From Pseudomonadota bacterium (GTDB taxonomy: Bacteria; Desulfobacterota; Binatia; Binatales; Binataceae): DNA of 64,000 nt. The position numbers and the translations under genes are program-made. Numbering within the stretch: position 1 is the stretch's first letter; each line of letters begins with the position of its first letter. The DNA lies in contig JAJPIF010000017.1 in the NCBI GenBank assembly GCA_021324885.1, positions 60,926-124,925 on the forward strand. Direction: 5' to 3'. The notes below the pieces were generated by a model, which was not told where the DNA came from, did no database searches, and saw nothing but the letters and a program-made list of their open reading frames with translations. This document shows positions 10,259-19,150 of this stretch, piece by piece.

Positions 10259-11217
10259 TGCCCGCGCGCGCCAGTTCCATTGTGCGGGTCCTGCTGGTGT
10301 CGGCGGCGGTTTTTATCGCGGCCGCGGTCGCTTCCTGTTACAACGCCCCACCGCCCCCGCCGCCGGCAATCCCCGCCCTCCAACCAACGCCCGAGGCCGA
10401 GGTCGAGCAGAACCCTGAAGCCGAAGAGACCGCGCCGGTTGTTCCGTTTACCGAGGAAAATATCACGCCGGAGGCGACTGAAACCCCTTCGCCGACCGAA
10501 ACCGCCACTCCGACTCAAACCCCTTACGGTCAGACACCGGGCCCGACGCCCACTCCCACTCCAACGCCGACGGAAAGTCCCACGCCCACTCCAAGTCCAA
10601 CGCCGACCCCTCAGCTCGACTTCAGCCAGAACCTGCCGCCCGGCCAGCTAAGTGACCAGTCGCTGGAGCCCGATATCGATGCTGCGGCGCTGCCCACGCG
10701 CAAGACCGCGATCCGAATCGCCGACCGCGCCCGCCGCGACCTGCTCAAGCATCAACCGGACGAGGCGATAAGGACGCTGGGACCGGCCCTCTCGATCGAC
10801 GCTGGCAATCCTTACGTGTACTTCTACCTGGGACGCGCCTACCTGATGAAGCATAATTACGAGCAGGCCTTGACGTTCTGGAATCGCGCCGCGATTGGCT
10901 TTGTCGACAATCCCAAATGGCTGAGCGAGGTGTTGAGCTTCGAGGGCGAGGCCAAGGAGCGGCTGGGAGATATCGATCAGGCGCGCAATGACTTTGGGCG
11001 CGCGGTTAAGCTGGCGCCTGACAACCAGTTGGCCAACGACGGCTATTCCCGCCTGGGTCCGCCGCCGCCACCGCCCGAAGCCGAGTCCTCCGCCGAAATG
11101 GTGCCGGAGAACGAAGAGCAGCCGCCGCCCGAGGAAGCGTCGCCGCCACCGCCTCCCGTCGAGGAAGAGCCGCCGCCGGCGGAAGAACCGATGCCGGGTG
11201 AAGCGCCGACGCCTTAG
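10258..11217 (+). CDS. TPR-containing lipoprotein with Pro/Thr-rich linker and Pro/Glu-rich tail
   Basis: Signal peptide with lipobox-like VASC; PTPTPTPTESPTPTPSPTPTP; TPR-like YVYFYLGRAYLMKHNYEQALTFWNRA. Confidence 0.7.
   Translation: MPARASSIVRVLLVSAAVFIAAAVASCYNAPPPPPPAIPALQPTPEAEVEQNPEAEETAPVVPFTEENITPEATETPSPTETATPTQTPYGQTPGPTPTPTPTPTESPTPTPSPTPTPQLDFSQNLPPGQLSDQSLEPDIDAAALPTRKTAIRIADRARRDLLKHQPDEAIRTLGPALSIDAGNPYVYFYLGRAYLMKHNYEQALTFWNRAAIGFVDNPKWLSEVLSFEGEAKERLGDIDQARNDFGRAVKLAPDNQLANDGYSRLGPPPPPPEAESSAEMVPENEEQPPPEEASPPPPPVEEEPPPAEEPMPGEAPTP
10543..10612 (+). repeat. Imperfect short tandem repeat coding (P-T)n linker
   Basis: acgcccactcccactccaacgccgacggaaagtcccacgcccactccaag... codes PTPTPTPTESPTPTPSPTPTP. 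Confidence 0.7.
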
Positions 11218-11241
11218 AGGTAAACTGCACAGAGTAAACCA

Positions 11242-12246
11242 ATGCTGATACTGGGTATTGAAAGTTCCTGCGACGATAGCGCCGCCGCCGTTTTGGAAAC
11301 GCAACGCGCGGGTGAGGCGCTGGTGCGCTCCAGCGTGGTCGCCAATCAGGACGATGTCCATCGTGCTTTCGGCGGTATCGTGCCCGAGCTGGCATCGCGC
11401 AATCACGTGGTTACGATCCTGCCGGTGATCCAACGCGCCCTGAGCACCGCCGGATGCGAACTGAAGGACATCGAAGGGATCGCGGTCACCCGCGGACCGG
11501 GCCTGGTCGGATCGCTGCTGGTGGGTCTGATGTGCGCCAAAGGCCTGGCGCACAGCCTCGACGTGCCCCTGGCCGGCGTCAACCATCTGGAAGGCCATCT
11601 GCTCGCGCCGCTGCTCGAGCATCGGGTGCCGATGCCGTTTCTGGCCCTGGTGGTGTCGGGCGGCCATACCTCGTTGTTCGTGGTCGAGGGCTTTGGCCGT
11701 TATCGGGAGGTCGGAAGGACGCGCGATGATGCCGCCGGCGAGGCCTTCGACAAGGTGGCCAAGATGATGGCGCTGGGTTACCCGGGCGGCAAGGTAATCG
11801 ACGAGCTGGCGCGGCGCGGCAATCCTAAACGGGTCAGGCTGCCGCGCGCGCGCGTCAAAGGCGCGCCGCTGGACTTCAGTTTCAGCGGCCTCAAAACGGC
11901 AGTCGCGCTGTTTTTGCGCAGCGAGGCGGCGGTAGCCGTCAATTCCGAGGATCTGGCCGCCAGCTTCCAGGAAACCGTGGTCGAGATGCTGATCCGTCCG
12001 ACGCTGGCGGCGGCGCGCGAACTGGATATCGCCAATATCGTCCTGACCGGCGGCGTTGCGGCAAACTCGCGTCTGCGCGTTCGGCTGGCCGAGGAGGCCG
12101 CAAAGGAGGGCCGTCAGGTGATCGCGCCCTCGCTTAAATATTGCACCGACAATGCCGCGATGATCGCGATGGCGGGGAGCTGGAGACTGCTGGGCGGCCA
12201 GCGCGACTCCCTGGACATTGACGCCGAGGCCAATTTGCCGCTGTGA
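11242..12246 (+). CDS. tsaD: tRNA N6-threonylcarbamoyladenosine synthase TsaD
   Basis: MLILGIESSCDDSAAAVLE; NHLEGHLLAPLLE; LVVSGGHTSL; GGVAANSRLR. Confidence 0.96.
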   Translation: MLILGIESSCDDSAAAVLETQRAGEALVRSSVVANQDDVHRAFGGIVPELASRNHVVTILPVIQRALSTAGCELKDIEGIAVTRGPGLVGSLLVGLMCAKGLAHSLDVPLAGVNHLEGHLLAPLLEHRVPMPFLALVVSGGHTSLFVVEGFGRYREVGRTRDDAAGEAFDKVAKMMALGYPGGKVIDELARRGNPKRVRLPRARVKGAPLDFSFSGLKTAVALFLRSEAAVAVNSEDLAASFQETVVEMLIRPTLAAARELDIANIVLTGGVAANSRLRVRLAEEAAKEGRQVIAPSLKYCTDNAAMIAMAGSWRLLGGQRDSLDIDAEANLPL

Positions 12247-13145
12247 GGGCTCCCAAACACGCCCCTGGCGCCGTACTTCACCTGAATCGGACCGACTCGC
12301 CCGCCCGCGCCCTGCGCGCAGCCGGGGTGACGCCCAGCAGGATGCGCGGCCAGAATTTCCTGGTCCAGGGTGTGGTTGCCGCGCGTATCGTGGCGCTGGT
12401 GCAACCGGCGGCGCAGGACGAAGTGGTGGAAATCGGTCCTGGATTGGGCATCCTGACCGAACGGCTGCTGGCCGCCTGCGTTTCACGGATGCAGGCGATT
12501 GAACTCGATCGCCGGCTTGCCGATCGCCTGCGTCAGAAATGGCCGGGCAGGCTCAACGTCATTGAAGCTGATTTTCTGAAAATCGATTTGCGTCGGATCG
12601 TCACTCATCCTCCGGTCAAAATAGTCGGAAATCTCCCCTTCAATGTGGCTGCGGCAATTCTGCGCAAGCTCGGCGACGCGCGCGACCTGATCGGCCGGAT
12701 GGTCCTGATGTTTCAGCGTGAAGTGGGCGAGCGGCTGCGCGCCGCTCCGGGCGGGAAAGCCTATGGCGCTCTGACCTTGCTGACCCTGCTCGATTGGGAA
12801 ATCATCGATCATTTCCGCGTCGAGGCGGGCAGCTTTCATCCGCGGCCCCGGGTCGACGCCGAAGTGCTGGCACTGATTCCCAGACGCCAACCTCTATGTT
12901 CCGCGCACTTGCGCGCAACGGTGATCGATGTGATCCGCGCGGGTTTCGCGGTCCGGCGTAAAAACCTGCGCAATGCACTAGCGGCGGGTTTGCGGATGAA
13001 ACCGCAGGCAATCGAGCAGGTGCTGCGTGAGGCCGCAATTGCGCCGGGCGAACGCGCCGAGCGCCTCGCCGTCCATGATTTCGTGCGCCTGGCCGCCGCG
13101 ATTGCAGAACTGCGCGATTCGCTCGGCACCCTCTACGATGCCTGA
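12243..13145 (+). CDS. rsmA: 16S rRNA dimethyladenosine transferase RsmA (KsgA)
   Basis: RGQNFLVQ; VVEIGPGLGILTERLL; IVGNLPFNVAAAIL; MFQREVGERL; overlaps tsaD stop by 4 nt. Confidence 0.94.
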   Translation: MRAPKHAPGAVLHLNRTDSPARALRAAGVTPSRMRGQNFLVQGVVAARIVALVQPAAQDEVVEIGPGLGILTERLLAACVSRMQAIELDRRLADRLRQKWPGRLNVIEADFLKIDLRRIVTHPPVKIVGNLPFNVAAAILRKLGDARDLIGRMVLMFQREVGERLRAAPGGKAYGALTLLTLLDWEIIDHFRVEAGSFHPRPRVDAEVLALIPRRQPLCSAHLRATVIDVIRAGFAVRRKNLRNALAAGLRMKPQAIEQVLREAAIAPGERAERLAVHDFVRLAAAIAELRDSLGTLYDA

Positions 13146-13971
13146 GTTGCCCGAAGTCGAATCGTTGCGGCGCCTGCTGATTGAATCCGCCCGGGGCCGA
13201 ACGATTGTATGCGCCCGGATCAGCGAAGCGAGGCTGCGGCGATCAGTGTCAAGGGATCTGCCCGATACGATCGCCGGCAGAACAATCCTCGAAATCGGGC
13301 GGCGCGCGAAATACCTGCTGCTCGGACTCAGCGGCAAAATGACGCTGCTGGTCCATCTCGGGATGAGCGGCAGCCTGACCCATCGCGGGCGCGATTTTCG
13401 CGACAGCGACTTCCATCCCGCCCATGACCATCTGCGCTTCGAACTCGACGACGGCACGGCGCTGGTTTACAACGATCCACGCCGCTTCGGTCTGATGAAA
13501 CTGGTTGCTTCCGCCGAACTCGCGCAGACGGCGGAGCTGCGCGAACTCGGTCCCGAGCCGTTGGAGAATGACTTCAACGCCGATTACCTGTTCGAAAACA
13601 CGCGGGGGAGAAAAGCGGCGATCAAGAACCTACTGATGGATCAGAAACTGGTGGCGGGAATCGGCAACATCTACGCTTGCGAGATCCTCTATGCCGCCAA
13701 AGTGCGGCCTGGCCGCGCCGGAGCGAGAATAACGCGCGCCGAGGCCGAACGAATCGCGGCATTCACGAAAAGGATCCTCTCCCGGGCGATCGGAAGTGGA
13801 GGAACAACGTTCCGCAGCTACCGCGATTCCCGCGGTCAACCCGGCAGATTTCTCAGCAGCCTGCAGGTCTACGGCCGCGACGGCGAAAAATGCTACGCGT
13901 GCGGCAGTGCAATAAAGCTCAAGGTGCTAGGTCAGCGCTCCAGCTTTTATTGCCCTACCTGCCAGCGTTGA
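13138..13971 (+). CDS. mutM: Formamidopyrimidine-DNA glycosylase
   Basis: MPELPEVESLRRLL N-terminus; C-terminal zinc finger CYACGSAIKLKVLGQRSSFYCPTCQR; overlaps rsmA by 8 nt. Confidence 0.97.
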   Translation: MPELPEVESLRRLLIESARGRTIVCARISEARLRRSVSRDLPDTIAGRTILEIGRRAKYLLLGLSGKMTLLVHLGMSGSLTHRGRDFRDSDFHPAHDHLRFELDDGTALVYNDPRRFGLMKLVASAELAQTAELRELGPEPLENDFNADYLFENTRGRKAAIKNLLMDQKLVAGIGNIYACEILYAAKVRPGRAGARITRAEAERIAAFTKRILSRAIGSGGTTFRSYRDSRGQPGRFLSSLQVYGRDGEKCYACGSAIKLKVLGQRSSFYCPTCQR

Positions 13972-14002
13972 TTGATGCAAAATTATCGTTCCCCGGTCGC
14001 TG

Positions 14003-14186
14003 TTACGGCTCCGGGACTTCCCGATCGCGGCAAATCTTGCGGCGCCAGAAAGTCGTTGATCTGCGACGGCGGGAAATGGTTGAAGCTTTACCCTTTTCGC
14101 GATTCACGTAGACCGTGTGATCTCCTCCTTCGAAGAAGAGCACAACCGTGACGCTCCAGATGGCGGAGCAGTTCGTGTCGCTTCAT
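14003..14186 (-). pseudogene. hicA: Degenerate HicA-type toxin (frameshifted)
   Basis: Minus-strand reading MKRHELLRHLERHGCALLR / GGDHTVYVNREKGKASTISRRR / EINDFLA / RKICRDREVPEP* recovers HicA only across three single-nt frame changes. Confidence 0.75.
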
Positions 14187-14314
14187 CGCTCCTGGATCAA
14201 AAGAGGCTCTCTTATTACCGTCTCGCCCTTGAGCGATGCGGGGCGGCGCTTGCTGGCGCGGCGATCGGTGAAGGGAAAAGGTACGATGACCACGTCGAAG
14301 GGCTTACGGGTCAC
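14183..14314 (-). pseudogene. Truncated MazF/PemK-like toxin N-terminus
   Basis: GTG start overlapping the abrB-like 3' end: VTRKPFDVVIVPFPFTDRRASKRRPA (MazF/PemK-like start), then unrelated sequence to TGA overlapping the hicA-like ATG. Confidence 0.65.
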
Positions 14315-14588
14315 GGTAGGCGCGGTCGTCGTTCTCGGAGTTCCATTCGGACAGCGTCGTTTCCAACGCCGAAAGAAATTCGAGGTCGAGCGGCTCGGCC
14401 TTGCGAATGCGAACCGCGCCGTCGGCGGCCTCCTCGAAGATCACGGTGTCCCCGGGCTTCAAGTTTAGCCGCTTGCGTACGCGCGCCGGGACCGTCGCCT
14501 GGCTTTTGCTGGTGAGCCGGCTTTTGGCGATGGCGTGAATGCCGCGGCTTTGGCGAATACCCATGTCGCGTCGGCGCTCCCTATTCAA
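14304..14588 (-). CDS. AbrB/MazE-family (SpoVT-AbrB) antitoxin-like DNA-binding protein
   Basis: SRLTSKSQATVPARVRKRLNLKPGDTVIFEEAADGAVRI. Confidence 0.85.
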   Translation of the reverse strand: MNRERRRDMGIRQSRGIHAIAKSRLTSKSQATVPARVRKRLNLKPGDTVIFEEAADGAVRIRKAEPLDLEFLSALETTLSEWNSENDDRAYRDP

Positions 14589-14859
14589 TACGACAATACC
14601 TTAATGCGGCGGGTCCGGAAGAACAAGCCGTTCGGTCGGGCGATATAGGGCGCGCTCGCGCTCCTGCGGCAAGCGCGCCAGTGGGCTGAAAACGGGAGCT
14701 GATATTTGCCACTCAACAGGGCGTGAAAACGACGAGGGCAGGGTTGAGTTGTATGGAGCGCAGTGAGTTGGTGGAGCGCTCGGGTTCGCCCGCGGCGCCG
14801 GCCCAGCGACGGTTCGACCCACTGGAGCTGGCGCAAACCGGCTGCCGTTCTGGACGCGG

Positions 14860-15507
14860 TCAGGACCAAATCAGGTTTTCGCGGGCGAAAAAGATGGCGC
14901 TGGCGCCGACCAGGCCGTCTTGCGCGGCGACCTTCATTTCGGGCGAGGTCATCGCGTTCTGGACTGCGGCTTCGTCATCGAACCACAGATGGGCGACGCC
15001 GTCCCATCGCGGTTCGGCCCAGGTGTAGGCGGCGTCCAGCGTCAGGCTCTGGAGGTAGCCGCGTACGCCCGGCACCTTCATCACGGCCGGCGCATGGACC
15101 TCGCGCCACTGTCTGCGGAAGCTGGGCAAGGTGAGCCCCACGCGGCGCTTTACGATGAAGATGCCCTTGACGGCGTTTCCAGGAGCCGGCTGTTCCTTGA
15201 TTACGGTATCGGTGGTGGCGAGCGACTCGACCCGGGTCATATCGATAAAGTTGGGTTCGTCGGCGCGGAATTGCCGTCCGCTCGCGCGTCCAACTTCGAC
15301 CATCGCCTCCTGATTGTCCCACCACACTTCGGCGACGCCGTCATACAACGCGCTGCCGCCCAGGGCGTGCAGGCGATGGCTTTGGATGTAGCGGCGGGTG
15401 AGCTCATGGCGCGGCGCGGCCAGCGGATGTTTCTCGCGCCAGTAACGATAGAAGTCATCGAGGCTGATCGAGGGCTTGTGAGTAATGAAATAATGATAAT
15501 GAATCAT
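14860..15507 (-). CDS. Double EthD-domain protein
   Basis: Two EthD-like halves: MIHYHYFITHKPSISLDDFYRYWREKHPLA... and FIVKRRVGLTLPSFRRQWREVHAPAV... Confidence 0.8.
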   Translation of the reverse strand: MIHYHYFITHKPSISLDDFYRYWREKHPLAAPRHELTRRYIQSHRLHALGGSALYDGVAEVWWDNQEAMVEVGRASGRQFRADEPNFIDMTRVESLATTDTVIKEQPAPGNAVKGIFIVKRRVGLTLPSFRRQWREVHAPAVMKVPGVRGYLQSLTLDAAYTWAEPRWDGVAHLWFDDEAAVQNAMTSPEMKVAAQDGLVGASAIFFARENLIWS

Positions 15508-15528
15508 GATGAGCCTCTGGATTTCGCC

Positions 15529-16449
15529 TCACTGCAGATGCGGCATCACTTCACGCCCGAACAACTCGATTGTTTCGGGGCGGTCCAAATCGCCGAAGCA
15601 CAGCATCACCAGGTTCACGCCGCGGCGGGCGCGATCGCGCAATTGATCGACGACGGAATCCGGGTCGCCCTTGATCGCCGACGGCTTCATGCCTTCGATC
15701 ATCGGATGGCCGGGATTGTCCCACATCCTGTCCGCGTCGGCCTTGTTGCGTCCCAGGCAGACCATGATCTGTTCGGAAATTTCGAGGGTTTTGAAGTCGC
15801 GCCCGATCGCCGCGCAATGATCCTTGAGCACCTGGAGTTTATGATCGATAGCGGAGGATTCGGGGATCGAGTAGTTCCATCGATCGGCGTATTTCGCAAC
15901 CAGGCGCAGCAATACCTTTTCGCCGCCGCCGCCGATAGTTATTGGGGGATGGGGCTTCTGGGTGGGTTTGGGATTGTTGGGGGCGTTGTCGATAGTGAAG
16001 TATTGCCCTTTGAAGCTCGCGCGCGGCTCGGTGAACATCAGTTTAAGTATCTGGAGGCTTTCCTCGAACTGCTTGAGCCGCACTCCCGCAGCGGGAAATT
16101 CGTAGCCATAGGCACGGAACTCGCCCTTCATCCATCCGGCGCCGAGTCCGATCTCAACCCGCCCGTGGCTGATGTTGTCGATGCTGCTGAGTGATTTGGC
16201 CAGCAGCGCCGGATTGCGGAAGGAGTTGCAGATTACCAGCGTGCCGATACGCAGGCGTTCGGTGCGCGCGGCAATCGCCGCCATCGTGGTCAGCACTTCC
16301 AACTGGATGCCGTCCCTGTCGGAAGGCGGCCACATGTGATCGCAGGTCCATACCGAATGAAAGCCGTATTTCTCGGCGGGTATGATGCGTTTGAGCATGT
16401 CATCCCACTCGAGGAACTGGGGAAGGTTGAGTGCGATTTTCATAGCCAT
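15529..16449 (-). CDS. LLM-class (probable F420-dependent) oxidoreductase
   Basis: MAMKIALNLPQFLEWDDMLKRIIPAEKYGFHSVWTCDHMWPP... RLRIGTLVICNSFRNPALLAKSLSSIDNISHGRVEIGLGAGWMKGEF. Confidence 0.88.
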   Translation of the reverse strand: MAMKIALNLPQFLEWDDMLKRIIPAEKYGFHSVWTCDHMWPPSDRDGIQLEVLTTMAAIAARTERLRIGTLVICNSFRNPALLAKSLSSIDNISHGRVEIGLGAGWMKGEFRAYGYEFPAAGVRLKQFEESLQILKLMFTEPRASFKGQYFTIDNAPNNPKPTQKPHPPITIGGGGEKVLLRLVAKYADRWNYSIPESSAIDHKLQVLKDHCAAIGRDFKTLEISEQIMVCLGRNKADADRMWDNPGHPMIEGMKPSAIKGDPDSVVDQLRDRARRGVNLVMLCFGDLDRPETIELFGREVMPHLQ

Positions 16450-16507
16450 TATGGGCGCTCTCCGTCTTGGGCGATGCTGATATGGTTGGCGCGGGTTTTG
16501 AGTCGTC

Positions 16508-16575
16508 TCAGGCGCCTTCAGCGCGGCTCCCTCTCCCGCGGAAAAAACGCGGGAGAGGGAGCCGCTATCGCCTGA
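16508..16575. repeat. Long extragenic palindrome
   Basis: GCGGCTCCCTCTCCCGCG-gaaaaaa-CGCGGGAGAGGGAGCCGC (18-bp perfect arms, 16523-16565), flanked by TCAGGCG/CGCCTGA. Confidence 0.85.
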
Positions 16576-16583
16576 GAAAAGGG

Positions 16584-17765
16584 TCATTTCAGCGGCAGTC
16601 TTACCTCCGCCGGACCTTTTGCCATCAACATGCCGTTTTGGTTCTTCATCTCGAAGTCGATGGTAACGACACCATTTCCAGCGCGCGTGTTTTCCTGCTT
16701 CTTGGTGACGCGGCCGGTTATGAACGTGGCATCGCCGACGAAGGCGGGACCGATATAGCGCGCGTTGCAATGAACCACGAAACCCAGTTCACCGCCCCAG
16801 TTGCTGAGGTAATCCAAAATCCACGCGCCCATCGTCGCGCCGTAGCCGTAGCCGCGCGGCACCCCAATCAACTGGGCGTATTTTTCATGGACGTGGCCGC
16901 GCGAGGGACCGTAGTAGAGACCGTCGCCGTAAGTGGGATCGATCCTCGCCTTTTCCATATCGCGGGACATCTCGGGCAGCCAGCCCGCTTCCAGGGTCGA
17001 ATTGGGCAGGTCGTCGGCCTCCTCCGCTCCCCACACAGTGAAGATGTAGGCGCGCCATTCGGTGGTAAACGTCTGGATCGTGTGCGGGCCAATTGGACGC
17101 ACGGGCAATTCATCGCCTTCCTTCACGTCGTTGAAATAGCGGACCATGTGGTTTTGGAAGGTCTTGTAGTATTCGAATTTCTGCGCCTCGATATTGTCGA
17201 GGTCTTCGATTGTCCACTGGGGCGCCTGGCGCTGTTCGGCAAAGGAATTCATCGCCCGGGCGTTCTCGGCGCGATAGCGGATCGAAGTGGATCGTCCCTT
17301 GGCGACCACCTCGCCTTTTTGATTTATGTAGGTGGTATCGCCGCGCGAGAACATTGTGGGTCCGGCAAACTTGGTATGCGTCACGCGATAGTCGAACAGC
17401 ATCCGGTCCGACCTGATTTTGTCGCCGGGGCGGATGCGCGGGCCATAAAACCACCATTCGTCACCGCCGAACAGCATGTGAGTGCCGGGAATGTAGCCCT
17501 GGATCGCGGGAACGGCGCCATGTCCGACCGTGCAATTGACGGTAAAGGACTGCGGAGCGAGTATCTCTCCCACCGCGCTCTCGGCCGCGTATTTCTCGTC
17601 GTAGTAAAGCGGATTGGGATTCTGCATCCCCTGCGCCCAACGGCGGATATCCGTAAGCGTAATTGGTTCCTTGAGCTGGCCGCCGCCCAGTGGCTTACCG
17701 ACCCACTTGTCCGTTTCTGAGGTATCAAGCGGTTCCATGTTTATCTGGTCGACCTTCTCTGCCAT
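16584..17765 (-). CDS. MaoC-like / FAS1-like (hot-dog) dehydratase family protein
   Basis: Two hot-dog-like halves; ITLTDIRRWAQGMQNPNPLYYDEKYA, APQSFTV, GDKIRSDRML, and C-terminal RYIGPAFVGDATFITGRVTKKQEN. Confidence 0.75.
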   Translation of the reverse strand: MAEKVDQINMEPLDTSETDKWVGKPLGGGQLKEPITLTDIRRWAQGMQNPNPLYYDEKYAAESAVGEILAPQSFTVNCTVGHGAVPAIQGYIPGTHMLFGGDEWWFYGPRIRPGDKIRSDRMLFDYRVTHTKFAGPTMFSRGDTTYINQKGEVVAKGRSTSIRYRAENARAMNSFAEQRQAPQWTIEDLDNIEAQKFEYYKTFQNHMVRYFNDVKEGDELPVRPIGPHTIQTFTTEWRAYIFTVWGAEEADDLPNSTLEAGWLPEMSRDMEKARIDPTYGDGLYYGPSRGHVHEKYAQLIGVPRGYGYGATMGAWILDYLSNWGGELGFVVHCNARYIGPAFVGDATFITGRVTKKQENTRAGNGVVTIDFEMKNQNGMLMAKGPAEVRLPLK

Positions 17766-17831
17766 TAGCTATTCCTCCATTTCCGATTATATTAGAAAAC
17801 CGGGTCCGTGGAGCCTTTCAATACCCCGCGT

Positions 17832-19130
17832 TCAGCGTATGTGCGGGGCGTATTCGGTGCCGATATGTCCTTCGGTCTCCAGTTCCCGATACTCTTCATC
17901 TGAGTATCCCAGAAGCTCCTTGTAAATATACTGATTGTGCTCGCCCAACCTAACCGGCGGGGTACGCACCCCCAGCGGCGTGCGCGACAGCTTCCACGGC
18001 ATGCCGGGATAAAGATGCCGGCCCGCATCCGGATGGCTGACCGGGATGAAAAAGCCGCGGGCCTTCAAGTGCGGATCGGCAAACGCGTCGGCGTCGTCGA
18101 GTACCGGACCTGCTGGGACGCCATGACGCTGGAGCAGTTCGGCGACGTCACGATGGTCGTACTGGGAGGTGAAGCTCTGGATAAACGGATCGAGCGCGTC
18201 CTGGTTGCGGATGCGATCGGTAACGGTGGTAAAGCGCGGGTCGCGGGTCCATTCGGGGTTCCCGGCGGCCGCGACAAATCCCTTCCACTGTTCGTCAGTG
18301 GCGATAGTAATCGCGACCCAGCGATCGTCGCCCTTGCATCGATACACTCCCTGCACCATGTCCGGGTCGCGATTGCCGTAGCTCTCCTGCACGCGTCCGT
18401 TCATGGTGTAGTCCATCACGATGTGGCCGATCAGGTTGATGAAATTTTCAACCATCGAAATATCCACGTGCTGGCCCTGGCCGGTGCGCCTGCGATGAAG
18501 CAGGGCGAGGATGCAGGCCGAGGCGGCGGCGACGCCGCCCGCGAAGTCCGAAGGCACCGCCCACGTATTGTAACTGGGGTCGCGATCGCGGTAACGGCGC
18601 AGCATGTCATGGCCGCAGAAAGCGTCGACCTGCAATCCCAGCGCGCGATAGTCGCGATAGGGACCGTTTTGCCCAAATGAGGAAAGCTGGACATAGATAA
18701 TGTCTTCCCTGATCGCGCGCAGCCATTCGTAAGTGATACCCAGCCGCTCGAGTGAAGCGGGCGTGTTGTTTTCGACCACCGCATCGCTGATTCGGACCAG
18801 CCGGCTTAACACCGCAAGCCCCGAAGGCTTGCGCAGATCGACCGTCATACCGAGCTTGTTGCGGCCGGTGCAGTTGGCCCAGGGAAAGCGGTTCCAGGGA
18901 CGCTCGCCCGGCTCCCGGTCGGGATAGCCGCCTGAAATCGGCGCCATCGTCTCGACTGCCTTTTTCGAGGGACGGGCCAGAATGCCCCGGGTTTGATTGG
19001 GAAAAACCTGCGTTGACTCCACCCGGATCACCTGCGCGCCGAGGTCGGCCAGCAGCATGGTTCCGTAAGGCACGGCCAGAGCGACCCCCAAGTCGACAAT
19101 GCGCAGTCCTTCAAGCGGCAGTCCGGGCAT
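17832..19130 (-). CDS. CaiB/BaiF family III CoA-transferase
   Basis: LEGLRIVDLGVALAVPYGTMLLADLGAQVIRVES; LGMTVDLRKPSGLAVLSRLVRISDAVVENN. Confidence 0.93.
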   Translation of the reverse strand: MPGLPLEGLRIVDLGVALAVPYGTMLLADLGAQVIRVESTQVFPNQTRGILARPSKKAVETMAPISGGYPDREPGERPWNRFPWANCTGRNKLGMTVDLRKPSGLAVLSRLVRISDAVVENNTPASLERLGITYEWLRAIREDIIYVQLSSFGQNGPYRDYRALGLQVDAFCGHDMLRRYRDRDPSYNTWAVPSDFAGGVAAASACILALLHRRRTGQGQHVDISMVENFINLIGHIVMDYTMNGRVQESYGNRDPDMVQGVYRCKGDDRWVAITIATDEQWKGFVAAAGNPEWTRDPRFTTVTDRIRNQDALDPFIQSFTSQYDHRDVAELLQRHGVPAGPVLDDADAFADPHLKARGFFIPVSHPDAGRHLYPGMPWKLSRTPLGVRTPPVRLGEHNQYIYKELLGYSDEEYRELETEGHIGTEYAPHIR

Positions 19131-19150
19131 GAAACTCGAATCTCCGGATG

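Noticed and set aside
10543-10612. Short tandem repeat considered as a CRISPR or regulatory repeat
   Set aside because: It is in frame and encodes a Pro-Thr linker inside a lipoprotein gene; no spacers.
10648-12486. 612 aa minus-strand ORF opposite tsaD and rsmA
   Set aside because: Antisense of confidently identified tsaD/rsmA; composition typical of GC-rich shadow ORFs.
14585-14869. 94 aa minus-strand ORF between the AbrB-like gene and the EthD gene
   Set aside because: Basic, low-information sequence without a recognisable domain; likely non-coding.
14920-16194. 424 aa plus-strand ORF
   Set aside because: Shadow of the EthD and LLM genes on the minus strand; no recognisable domain.
16467-17720. 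417 aa plus-strand ORF
   Set aside because: Antisense of the MaoC-like dehydratase.
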